Source: Nephrocerus scutellatus (taxonomy: Eukaryota; Arthropoda; Insecta; Diptera; Pipunculidae). From it: a stretch of 64,000 bases of DNA. The stretch lies in contig OX352765.1 in NCBI GenBank assembly GCA_947095585.1, forward strand, positions 91,472,965 to 91,536,964, written 5' to 3'. The translations under genes were made by a program, and so were the position numbers. Positions 21,986 through 34,800 of the stretch are shown piece after piece. Below the pieces are notes generated by a model. The model was not told where the DNA came from and ran no database searches. It saw only the letters and a list, made by a program, of their open reading frames with translations. The stretch's first letter is position 1. Every line of letters begins with the position of its first letter.

Positions 21986-22897
21986 GGTGTCAATCCAACA
22001 TTATAAAATAAAAATGGTCTTCCAAAACCCTCATGCGATGTCAGTTCGTGGCCGCTCTCCACTGCTTCCAATAAATTTGTCAATTGCTGCTTTTTTTTGT
22101 ATTTGACCTTAAAAGTAAACAAAAAATTGATTAAATCTCAGTTTACAATTTAAATCCAGCAAACAATCAAATTCCAGGTTCGTGGGAAAACTTGCATCAA
22201 ATTCCCAGGATTTTCGTTTTATTTCGAAATCATTCACGACAGGAATAACTCATCCGTGGGGAAAATCAGAGGATATTTGTATCCATTGTAATGTCTGTGG
22301 GCTGAACAACAAATAAAACCCCGAATGAACATCCTCAATTACACGTTAAATTCTTCTTTATTATTAATAATAATTATTACATCAAAATCTATTATCTAAA
22401 GTACATAATTCTGTTTTGTATATTTTATATATCCTTTCATCGAGTGTTAAGTGAAACTTAAAAACTAAAAACAAATAAAAACAAGGAGATTGGATAAAAC
22501 AACTACACGTAATGGAAACTAGGAAGAAAAACGGAGAAAGACTATGTCATCGTCGTTAGATTAGCGGAACAAGAGGAGCCAGAACATAATATCTGTCCGC
22601 TGCGAAATGATTAAATTAATTATTTATGTTTACAAGTAAATTAGTGGGAGGAGTCTCTTTGAGTTGGGCCGCGGCGACGCCAATTCGCATTAAATGTGAC
22701 AATCTGTAGCCCTAACTGACACGCCTGAGTCGACCTAATGTAAGAGTGCGAAGAGTGTAGTATAGTATAGAGCGTGAGAGTGTAAGAGAGAAAAATATGT
22801 AAAATAATTAAATATATATTTTTTAACAAATATAAAAAGGAAAACAACTGCCACCGCCACTATGGAGCGAACCATCATCACCTCCAGCCACCATTTC
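21986..22897. other. Intergenic DNA and probable brm 3' untranslated region
   Basis: No gene. From about 22350 to 22897 the sequence is the likely 3' untranslated region of brahma on the minus strand. On that strand AATAAA lies at 22357-22362, about 540 bp after the stop codon. Confidence 0.5.
22357..22362 (-). promoter_or_regulatory. Candidate poly(A) signal of brm
   Basis: TTTATT on the plus strand reads AATAAA on the minus strand, downstream of the brm stop at 22898. Other AT-rich matches nearby could serve instead. Confidence 0.4.
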
Positions 22898-25800
22898 TTA
22901 ATCCATATCGTCATCGTCCTCATCCGATATCGTGTACTTTTTCTGGGATCGTTTTCGGCGCGTTGTCTTTTTCGTCGTTGACGAATTTGAATTTGACGCA
23001 CTGGAGGCTGGAGTCGGTGTCGCCGCTGGAGTTATACTATTATTGCCTAGGCCACCACCACCGCTGACTGAAGAACTTCCTGATTTGCTTAATTTGAGTT
23101 TCATTTTTACCGACGAGCCGCCACCATCGTCTTCTGATCGGTCGTCGTGGTCGTCGTCGTCGTCATCATTATCGGATTGCTCTGAAGTGACCGGATCGGC
23201 AGTGGTTAAGATTCGGTTGCGTGCCGCCGAGAAAATCTTCTGCAATTCTATGGAATCGAGATAGATAAGGGACGCCTCCTCATTGTAGATTTGTGCATTC
23301 TGGCATAGCTGAACGAAATCCTTCTCCAGATCGGCAAACTCCGCATATTTCCCATCTTCGATTCGTTGTAGAATTTTCTTGATGTCCACGGGGCGCTTTA
23401 TAATTTCATAGTAATCGGGCAGTCGTTGCCGCGAGGGCAGCTTCATGAATGGCTCGGACAGCATTCGGCCGTCTTCGTTTGTGAACTTGATCACCGCCGA
23501 CATCACTTTATGCATCTGCTTTTTCTGACGCTTGTCGACGGGCATCTTGCGTCTCTTTGTAATAATGACGGAGTCATCATCTGATTCTTCTTTGCGACTT
23601 TTTCGCTTTCTGCTACGTTTTCTCTTGGGGTCGCGGTCCTCCTCTTCCTGCTCCTCTTCGAATTCGGCACCATCATCGATAGCCTTCAGCCATTCCTTCT
23701 CGGTGAGGCTATCCGTGTAATCGACCTCTTTGCGTTGTCGCGATCCACGACCCAGAATCTCATCTTCGTCGTATGTCTGCCACCGTTCAACTTCATCATC
23801 GTCCTTGGTCAGCCAATCGGGCAACTCTGACTCCTCGATGAGACGTTCCTTGCCGGGGAAAACTCTCTGCTCCTCTATCTTTCGATCAACATCCATTTTC
23901 TTGAACAATTCCAACTCTTCTTCGCTGCGAGCAATCATCATGTTGACCACCTCATCGTCGGGCACCTCGTTCTCCTCCTCCTCCTCGCCATCGTCTTGAT
24001 GAAGGATTGTCTGCAAAAATTGCTGCCGTTCGCTACCGGTCGACTTCTGATCGAACATGCCAGCCTGAATGACTTTCTCGTCCATGTTCAACTTATAGCG
24101 AGCGGCCGCCAATATTCTCTCCTCCACCGAGTTGACAGTCATCAGACGTAGCACGCGCACCTCATTCCGCTGACCAATACGATGAGCACGATCTTGCGCC
24201 TGCAAATCTTGATGAGGATTCCAATCGGAATCGAAAATCACCACAGTATCAGCAGCTTGCAAATTTAAACCCAAACCACCGGCTCGCGTCGACAAAAGAA
24301 AGAGAAAATAATCCGAATCTTTAGCGTTAAACTTCTTCAGCAGATCACCGCGATCCTCTGCCTTGGTGGTGCCATCTAGACGGAGGTAACCAAATCCGCG
24401 CCAACCCAGGTAGTCCTCAATAATTGTCATACACTGAGTCATTTGACAAAAGAGCAGGACACGATGATTGGTTGCCTTGAGCTTGGGCAGAATACGATCG
24501 AGAAGTTCAAATTTTCCCGACACACGATACAGATCAGGACCTATGGGCGAGAGAGAGAAAAAGAGTAATGATAGGATACTCTAGTAATACACTAATGCTA
24601 ACTCACCTGAAACCACTCCGTGTCCGCCAACATGATCGCAAAACTTCTCCTCAATGTGCTGGAACATGAAGGGGTGATTGCACAATTTGCGCAGCTGCAC
24701 AATGGTGTTCATTAGAGCCTTCGCACCACCCTTGCCGTGTTTGCCCTTCTCAGAGCCATCCGTCAGCAGCACACCTTTGCTCTGCATATGCTTGTAGAGC
24801 ACACGCTGCAATCCGGACATTTCACACTTAATGATGTACTCGATTTTGTCCGGTAACTGATGTTCGACTTCCTTTTTGAGACGTCGCAGCAAGAACGGAC
24901 GTAGCACTTTGTGCAAACGACGAATGATCAGAATAGTTTCCTCCTCGTTAAGTTCGACTTTTTCGCCCGTAGTGGCAAATGGAGCATTAAACCACTGCTC
25001 AAAAGTGGAACAACTCTTGAAGATCGATGGCAAGAGGAAATTAAGCAGAGCCCAGAGTTCGGGCAGTTTATTCTGTAGCGGAGTACCGGTCAAGAGGAGA
25101 CGATAGGGCGCAATGTAATGAGTGTTTAGCACCTGTGTCAATTTGCAGTGGTGATTCTTCATGCGGTGTCCCTCATCGATAATCATATATTTCCACTGGA
25201 GTTTAGCTAAAACCGCTTTATCCTTGATGACATATTCATATGTCGTGAGCAGGACATTGAATTTCGTTGCTCGCATTTGATTCTGCAACACTCGGCGACC
25301 CTGTGGGCTACCCTTGTAGCTGACTACCACCACAGAAGGTGCCCACTTTTCGAATTCTAGCATCCAATTGGGCAATGTGGAGAGCGGAACAATAATTAGG
25401 AATGGTCCGTTTACCTTTTTGCGTTCCATCAGATAAGTGACCAGAGCTATCGTCTGAATGGTTTTTCCCAAACCCATCTCATCGGCCAAAATTCCGTTCA
25501 GATTGTTATTGTAAAGCGACACAAGCCACTCCAGACCCTTTAGCTGGTATTCTTTCAGCATTCCATTGACCAAAATGTTGGCCTGTTCGTAGACCTTTTC
25601 GTGAATTGTATGCGCAATGCTGTAGTAAGTCTGCTCTTCGGTTTTATATTCATCATCCTCCACTTTAGCCTTCTTCAGGAGTTCCTTTGCCAGATCCTCT
25701 TCTGTTCTGGCCTTGTTTTGCGCCTCGTGTGCCTTATCATTTGCATCTCGTTCCCTTTGTTCGCGCGTCTCATCATCCTCATCATCGTCGGAATCCGATT

Positions 25801-28800
25801 CAAGCCAATCCCAGCCGGGGTGATCTTCTAGCCAACGATGCAGATCTTTAAGGAACGGAGCATCATCGCCGGTGAGTTTATTTCCGGTGGCCGTTTCAAT
25901 GACGGCTACACGCATATCAGCCGCATGACAACTGTCATCGATCGAAACGTATTCACCACTGAGTAGGAGTTCTTTTTTGTAGCGAATCTTCCGTTTGAAT
26001 TCTTCCTCCTTCTTTTTCTTCTGGTCGTCCTTGTGCTGCTTGACCATCTCTGTCAGATTGCTGATATATTCGTCCGTCTGCGAGAGCAGGAACGCCAGAC
26101 GTTTGTCTTTCTTTTGATCGATAAGTTTGCGATAACCTTCCTCATCTTCGGCCATTAGACGCCGCATACGTTCCTTTTCGATGCGTTCCTGTTCCTTCTT
26201 CTGCTCACGCTCGGCATTGGCATGGTAATTCATGACGGCCTTGTTCATGCGCGCCAACTGCACCTTATTGTTGCGATGGTATTCCTTGAAATCCTTGCCA
26301 TGTTGCAGTACCGCAGCGAGGAATTCCTGGTGTTTTTGGCGACGTTTTCGTTCCGCTTCAAGCTTCTGCTGTTTCTCGAGCTTTTCGGTGGCCCTTGCCT
26401 CACGCAATCCTTGCCGCTTTGTGCGCTTATACGCCTTGACATTAACCGCCGTCTCCAGAGTTGTGTCACGCCGAGTGCACTGGACAATTTCACTGCGAAG
26501 CTGACGTTGAAAATTGAGGACACGCAGAGCGCGCAACTCGATAGCTGCCTGCAGACGGAGATCTTCCGGCATTGTGGCCGGCAGACGTTGCAGCTCCTGC
26601 ATACGCAGAGAAATACGCGCAGCAATGCGGTTCTCGCGCTCCTGCAACAAAGTTATCGGATCAAGGCCGACTGGTTTGGCAACTGTTGTGACGCGATTTG
26701 GTTTTGGCATCGGTTGTTGCTGCTGTTGTTGTTGTTGTTGAGGTGGCTGTACTGGTGGTTTGGATGCTGGCGGATGTGGTCCTACTACACCACCTGACTG
26801 CATATTTGGTGGCATTCCCTGCGGTGGCATACCGGGGCGATGGCCTTGCGCCATTGTTGGTGTCATGGGTGATGAGATTGGAGGTTGGCCAACACCCATC
26901 ATCGGATGCTTTCCACCATTTGGCATTGGGTGCTGATCTGGCTGATGCTGCTGCTGATGCTGTTGTGGAAGTGGAGGACCACCAGGCATTTGCTGCTGTT
27001 GTTGCTGTTGCATATGTTGCTGCTGTTGTTGTTGTTGTTGTTGCTGGTGTTGTTGTTGTTGATGTTGCTGCTGCTGCTGTTGTTGCTGTTGCTGTTGCTG
27101 CTGATGTGACTGTGGTGGCATTTTCCCCGGCTGGAATGGACTACTGGGAGGTGTCGGACATTGAGGTGGGGTTCCATCTTGCCGCATTCCAGGTGGCCCT
27201 TGTTGTTGTTGTTGATTAGGTGGCTGCGGAGGACCACCAGCGTTGGGTGGACCCTGTAGTTGTTGCTGTTGCGATGGATGTTGTTGTGAAGGTGGCGGTT
27301 GTGGTTGCTGCTGCTGCTGCTGTTGTTGCTGCTGCAGCACTTGCTGCATTTGCATCGAGATTGGTTTATTACGTGCCAACAAGCGGTACGCTGTTATCTG
27401 TGTCCGCAGCATATTCACTTGATTACCCGTCAAATGTTGATGCTTCGATGTGGCGCGTATTGCCAACAGTTGCGTGTACCGTGGATCCTCCTGTAGGCCT
27501 TTCTCCTCCATCGAATCGATTGCTCGTTGCAAGGCATTGAGATTTTCCTGACCTGGTCGTTCGGGCGGTGGTGGTCCTCCTGGTTGGCCTGGTGGCTGCG
27601 GACCCTGTGTGGACAAAAGGAAAAAAATATTTGATAGTTTGCAACATTTAGTGAAAAATATGAAATTTTTGTGTTTTCAGAACACAAAGTGTGTGCTTTT
27701 GAGTTGTTGCGGTATAAAGCAATCCCACTTTTAGTTAACTTCTTCCACACACACGCGAAATGCATGGTCTGACCGTAGTTAATCTTTTCTCTAACTTGGG
27801 GAGCATTAATAGTAAAAAAAATAGTAAAACCGTAATTGCCGCCTACATAAGCTTTTAATACCAACTATTTTACTTAAGGTGGAATGATCACTGCTCAACA
27901 ATGACCAGGATGCAAAAGTGAATCCTCAACTTACAAATGCACGCAGGTCTTCCAGGGGCATTGACACCAGCCCCCTAACAAACTCGGAAATAAAAAACGA
28001 GGCAACTAAAGGCAAACAATGCAGCTGGACTTGAAGGCATACCTTCCTTCCACTAGTGTTTGGAAGAATGAAAGCTATCCCAGTGATTAGATGGATGGTG
28101 TGTGATTGTTAAGTTACCAAAGAAAGGTGGCGTGTTATCACCGTTTGTCCGTATTCCCGACGTTAGTGGCAACTGTTATACTCGAAAGGATAAAATCCAG
28201 AATCGAGACTACGCTCAAGAGGAACCAAGCGGTCTTTCGCAGTGGTCGATCATGCGTCGATCAAATTAAGAAGGAAATATACTTGAACAATCGTCCGAGT
28301 TCCCATCACCGCTCTAATTCGTGTTCATAGATTTTGAAAAGGCCTTTGAATGGCATTGCATCAGGAACTCGTTTATTGCGAGGGGTACCCTATGAAGATA
28401 GTTAATGTCAGTGAAGAGATCTACAAAAACGCAAGGTGGTTCGTTTTGCACATTGGACAGCTTTCCGATTCTTTCCACAATAGATAGCTTTCCGATTCTT
28501 TCGCGGTGCGTCAAGGTATGAGACAGATGTTTGATAGGTAGGTACCTGTTTTTAATTGCAATTGAGGATGTGATAACTGCCACGGTGTGGTCAGACGAGA
28601 GGCATGGTATCCAATGGAGACCGTTTGATAAGCTGACCCATAAAGACTATGCCGATGATAAAGTAACCTAAGTAATTATATGTGAGTGTTCTATGTTAGT
28701 TTTTTGTCAAACACGACCCCTATCTATTTTGCTTCTTCTGGCCTTAAATGTACTGCTTATGACCCATTCTAGGATAGAAGAGTCAATTGCTTTTGATCTA

Positions 28801-31800
28801 GCCTGTGTTTGAATTACTTCGAAGCTGGTGTTGTCAAAAGCGCCTTGTATGAAGTCGCATAGTAACATTCCTTTGCTACGAAGTGTATCTTCGATTTCGG
28901 TTGTCAGCTCATGTCGTGCTGTTTAGTTGATTTGCCAGTCTGATATGCGTGTTGAATGGGGTTTAAGGGAGTTCGTTAGAGAGCATTAGACCTTATATAA
29001 TGGCATACTATTTTCTCCATGTACTTTAGAATAAAAGATGTGATGCTGATATGTCGATAGGACCTGGTATCCTCGGTGGATTTCTTTCCTCCTTGTTGTC
29101 GAATTTTGTTCACACAAAACATGCCATATACTTTTTTCCCCAAATTCGGGTGCACCCTGTACCCACGCAGTGCAGCCAACAAAGGGATATGAAAGTAAAA
29201 CGACAACAGCAACATCACGCCACCGGACTGGCCATACATATCGCAGCGCGTGACTTAAAGATTTTGGCAACGCAAAATGGTATGAACGTTCGAGCACGCA
29301 GGCGATCGCTCTCTTATTTTCTTCTAGTCTTCTGACAGAATCACGTCTTGGTAAGTGTCAACGTTTGCTCTGCTTTTCCCTGCCGACGTCGCTGGGAGAT
29401 TGCCCCACGGGTGGTTACGCTGGTACATCTCAGCTTACCGCTGTCGACTTCTTTCGCTCTCCTCGTTGCCATCGTTGACCATATGGTTCGTCTCGTTTAA
29501 GGTCCATATCGAGGTGTCGATCATAGCTCAAGTCACCCAAGTTCACGTCAGGCTAACGCATCGCTCAGGATTTACGCTCGCCTCAGGCTCATGCCCACAA
29601 ATCGTAGTCAGTAGTCTCGATCGTCTCAGACTAACGAATCGCTCAGGGTACACGATCGTCTCAGGCTCACGCCCACAAATTGCTCAGGATTTACGCTTGT
29701 ATCAGGCTAACGCATCGCTCAGGATTTACGCTCGTCTAAGCGTTCACGTCAGGGTGTCACTCAGGATTTACGCTCGTCTCACGCACGCTTCGATCAGGAG
29801 TCACGATCGTCAGGCTCACGATCACGAATCTCTCAGGAGTCTCGATCGTCTCAGGCTAACGCATCGCTCAGGGTACGCGCACGCACTCAGGCTCTCTTCA
29901 AGGCTCGCCCAGTTCACTTTATCAGCGCTCAAGTTAAGGATCACGTCGCTGGGGCTAGTACATCGTTAAATCAATACATTATAAGAAATAAGAAAATTAA
30001 GAAGGTAATTCGAAGTGTCACCAACTAGAAATTTTATTGTAACGACCTTTTTTTAACCCAGGTCACGCTGAGTTTACCGAGACTGGGAAAATTCCGTTAC
30101 ACTCCTTTTGGTTAGAAGAACACTCCACTTCTCTTCAGCAGCTTTGAACGTATTCTAGGCTATAGCTTGCTCTGTAGAGTTTGACAAGTAGTGATTATAT
30201 TAATTCTATTGCTCGTTGGAGGATTGGGTACAGCCCAATTCTATCTGGAGACTTGTATGGGCCGAATTAGTTTACCGCCCAGAGAATTCTTTTTGATAAG
30301 AAGATACTGGCTGAGCGTCTGTAAGACTCGGTTTAGATGAGATATGGGTGCATGTTAATGTCCTCGTTTACGTCTTGGTTATCTTGCATTATACTGTTAG
30401 GGAAATGACTTTCTACCAGACATTTAAGCCTTTCTTGTCTAGAAGATGTAATTTCACCGTTTGGTTCTTTACTGAACCGAGTGGGTTATTGTGGTCAAGG
30501 GAAAGAGCTTTGTGTAGTCGACAAGCTCTCAAGCTGTTCCTTTTGCTGGTAAACATAAAGTGTAGTGTTATTGATCTATATGGAGAATATCTTGAAAATC
30601 ATCAAAGCCATTTTAATTAAATAAATATTTGTTTTTGTTCCCAATCCAGAAATATAGAAAATAACCTCAACAATCCACAAGTTGACTTCAAAAACGAAAA
30701 ATCTGTTGTTTTTGGCAAATCAAGTTCAGCCTAAGGGTGTACAGATTTATAACTACTTAAGTAAACAACGTACTTTTTTATTGGAACCTCCCAAAGTATC
30801 AACTATTAATGAAGATAGCAAATATGTGCTGCAGACTTAACCTATTTCTGCATCCTCTGCTCGCCAAGTCACTTAAATGCAAAATCACTTTGTAGTTGTA
30901 TAAGTGTAAATATTTGCCTACACAGACAGAAAATAAGACCAGCGGTAAAGAAATAACAATAACACATTAAATGCCATATAACAAAACCAACCACCACAGC
31001 AACCACAGATTAAAGATAAGGATTATTCTCTGATAAACCAAAACGAGAAACAACAAGGAATACTGCGACGCGGCTACCTCGAGAAAGTGTATGTCACGCA
31101 ACCCATAGAGAAACACAAGGCGGTACACAAACTACAGAAAACCGGCAAGATTTGTGCAAATCACACATAGACAGACAGCAATACACTTAAGCCTTTCTAC
31201 ACTAGAAAGCAGCTTAGAAAACCAGTTCCACAAAAGATTTTAAGTCTTCATAATAAAGTCAAATGGTTGCAATTCGTTTGCGTTTAAGTTTAGTTAAGCG
31301 CTGCATTTATCACGGTGCGGAACAGTTAGGAAGGAGTTACTATGACCACAAAACAAGAAATTGATTCGTACTTTTCATTCATTTATCCGTTGGCTGTGCG
31401 AGCGGGTGAACTCCTACTGGAGGGCTACAACAGCAGTCGCAAAAGCATCGACATTAAATCGGATTTTTACGATGTCGTCACTCAGTACGACAATAAAATC
31501 GAGGAATACCTCATTGCTGAGATCTCAGCTATCTATCCAAAGCACAAATTCATTGGTGAGGAACAGACAGCGGCAGCGAACAATGTCACCTCAGAGTTGA
31601 CCAACGATCCAACATGGATCATTGATCCGATCGATGGCACATCGAACTTCATTAAGCAATTACCACACACTTGCGTCTCAATTGGGCTGGCAATCAACAA
31701 GGAAATCGTTCTGGGCATTGTCAACAATCCAATTGCAAAGAATCTCTACACAGCAAAACTAGGACAGGGCGCATTCCGGAATGATGTGCAAATTCATGTT

Positions 31801-34800
31801 AGCGACTGCCAGAAAGTGAGTTAGGAAAGTTGTGAAAATACCAAAACAAAAATTGAGTATCTTGTATCCACAGATGAAAGATGCAAATATCGGATACGAA
31901 ATATCTTTGCTGCACGCACACAAAATACGCAATAAGCATATTAAGCGAATTTATTACATCGGCTCGAATTCGAGGAGGTAATTAAATGTTTACAAAAGAG
32001 AGTGTGTGTGTGTGTGGTGTTTGCTTTTAAATGATTGTGTGCTGCTGGTTCGTTGGTTGTTTATCTTCTTGTGGAGTTCAGTGAAGAGACTGTGGAAACA
32101 TTCTCTTTATGGTTCGTTAGTTGTTTATCTTATTGTGGAGTTCAGTAAAAGGACTGTGGACACATTCTTATCTGCATTGTTAATTAAATGTGTAGAGATA
32201 TTTTTAAATTTTTATCTCTAGCTATAGTTGATTGTGTGGACGCCGTGGCTCAGTGGAAGTGCACATGGCTGCTGAGCAGGAGGTTCAGGTTCGAATCCCA
32301 GCAACACCAAAGGTATTTTTCACGGTATCCCACCTTATCTTCCTTATCTTATCTTTCTACAATTATGAAGTTCTAAAAACCACCCTATAATCGTTCTAAA
32401 AACAATTTTACCACCATAATTCTAGGTATAATGATCCCATAACACAATAATCAATTTATCTTCCTATAACTATCATAAAATTGTTCCATAAGCCATCCTA
32501 TAATGCTATATTTATAATATAATAGAAAAATTATCTTATTATATTCCTTTAATTATCCCATACTCGATATGTTAAACATCCTATAATCGTTTTTAATGCC
32601 TTTCAAGAACCGGCTTATAAACCGTTTTATAAACCAATTGTTTTATAATCATCCTATAATACAGAACTAATCTTATTATTTTTCAGTATTCTATAAGCGA
32701 TTTAAAAACCATCCTATAGTTGCTCTAAACCCCATCAAATAACCATTCTATAATTCTAAATTCATCCTATAATAAAAAAAAAATCAGTTTATCATCCGTT
32801 CTATAAGCCATCCTATAATACTATAGTTATACTATAATAGAAAAATTATTTTATTCCTATAATTATCTTATACTCGATAAATAAACCATCTTATAATCGT
32901 TCTGAAACCCTTTCGATAACCGTTTTATAAACTATTCCATTGTTTTATAATCATCCTATAATCCAAAAATCAGCTTAACTTTTTATAACTATCATTTAAT
33001 CGTTCTACAGGGTGTCCACTAATTCGTAAACAGTAATTTGAGAAATGATACTCTAAAATAGATATATTCTAAGAAAAAAAATCGTTCTACAGTAAGGGTC
33101 TATCTCCAATCTTGACATCATAAGCGATCCTCTAAAGTCATCCTATAACCTAAAAACAGCTTATCTCTCTACAACTATCATATAGGATCATCCATTTTGT
33201 AGTTTCAAAACCGTAGTGTTAGCATCCCTGATATGTCAAACATATTGAAATTGTCATTTTATTATTATATTGTCTGTCATTTACGATTTCCGCATAAATG
33301 GGAAAGTTGCAATTTTTAATAACTGTTAAGTCGTTTATATAAATACAGTATAGACCCGGTCCCAAAATAGAGCCTTGTGGCACACCGGACTCAACATTGC
33401 TATACGAAGAGTAAGAATCCCCAACAAGTACTCTCTGACCCATATTTGTGAGATAGTCTTTTAAGAGCTTAACAGAGTTATCTGCAAAACCAAAGAGATG
33501 TCTAAGTTTATTACAAAGAGTATCATGATTTATAGTGTCAAAGCCCTTAGAGAAATCCAACAAGCATAGAATAGTGATATGATAATCGTCAAACGAGTTT
33601 CTAATGTCATCCATCACTTTTAAAACTATGCTGAGGCAGAAAGGCAAATTGTAGTGGAGACAATAAGTTGTGAGCACCAATATAGGACGTGATTTGTTTT
33701 GTAATTTATTTCTGTAACGTACGATAGGATACTTATTAGTCGGAAGTCGCAAGGATTAGAAGCATTTGATTTTTTAGCTACTGCAATTATTTTAAAAAGT
33801 TTCCAGGTACTTGGATACGATAAAGATGTAATGCACAATTTTAGGATATGTGAAGATATGTAAGGAAATACCATCGTCTCCAACTGATTTTGATTGTAAG
33901 GACATAATGCTTATCACCACGTCTTACGAAAGTAACGCCTTGCGATCGGGTGACTGTGATTAAACCGAGCGAAGTGGAATTGAAGATCGGCAACATTGCC
34001 CCTGACTGACAGCCAAGCAAGACCAAAACCAATTGCAGTTGGCCAAACAAAAAACAAATTGATGAAAGAAAAAATAATGTCTACGAGTAACTTTCTGTAA
34101 CGATTTTGGAGATAGCTAAAGAAAAAAAGAAGAATTTGTCTTTGTTAGTTGTGGACTCCACCATGAAGCGTCTGTTAATCAGAATTTAATTTAATGTAAG
34201 GCCACGATGCACTTGCTAATTCCTAGTCAACAACCAACTAACAAGAAGTGGCATTTTTCGCATTCGTGTCCGAAATTTCGATGTTGTTTTCCAAATTTTT
34301 AACGACACTATACCTGTTGTTTCAGTGAGCATAACGAATCATTTCAATATTAATTAATTAACAGATAACTACATTATTACTACTCTTATATAGAATCCAC
34401 ACTGGCATGCAAACCTTAGCTCTTGTAGGGATTGTTTCGTTTCAAAACGACAGCTCTCTTTCATGTTGTATTCAAAATGACCAAAAAGACCAATCTGTGA
34501 CAAACACATTCGCTTGTTTATTATAAGACATATGTGTGTGGTTCACAAAATGGTCATTTCAAATTCGACATAATGCTAGAGAGCATTCAACAGTAGGTGA
34601 CGCGGCCAATCAATCACACAATCAACACAACAGCTAAGATTCGTATGTCAGTGTGGAAGCCGCATGCACCAAAATTCCCGCATTTGCAGGTTAGTTTCGT
34701 ATGCCTGCGTCGTCGATAGCCTTTGCTATGTGGCCAGTGGAAATTTGGATGGATTCCACATTGAAGATATGTACCCGTGGGATTGTGCTGCCGGGGTATT

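Noticed and set aside
26222..27540. Long plus-strand open frames opposite brm exon 3 (rich in V, A, L)
   Set aside because: They are the antisense of glutamine/proline-rich brm coding sequence and have no family motifs.
29355..29969. 204-aa open frame
   Set aside because: It runs through a degenerate tandem repeat; its sequence is only repeats and has no start context or domain.
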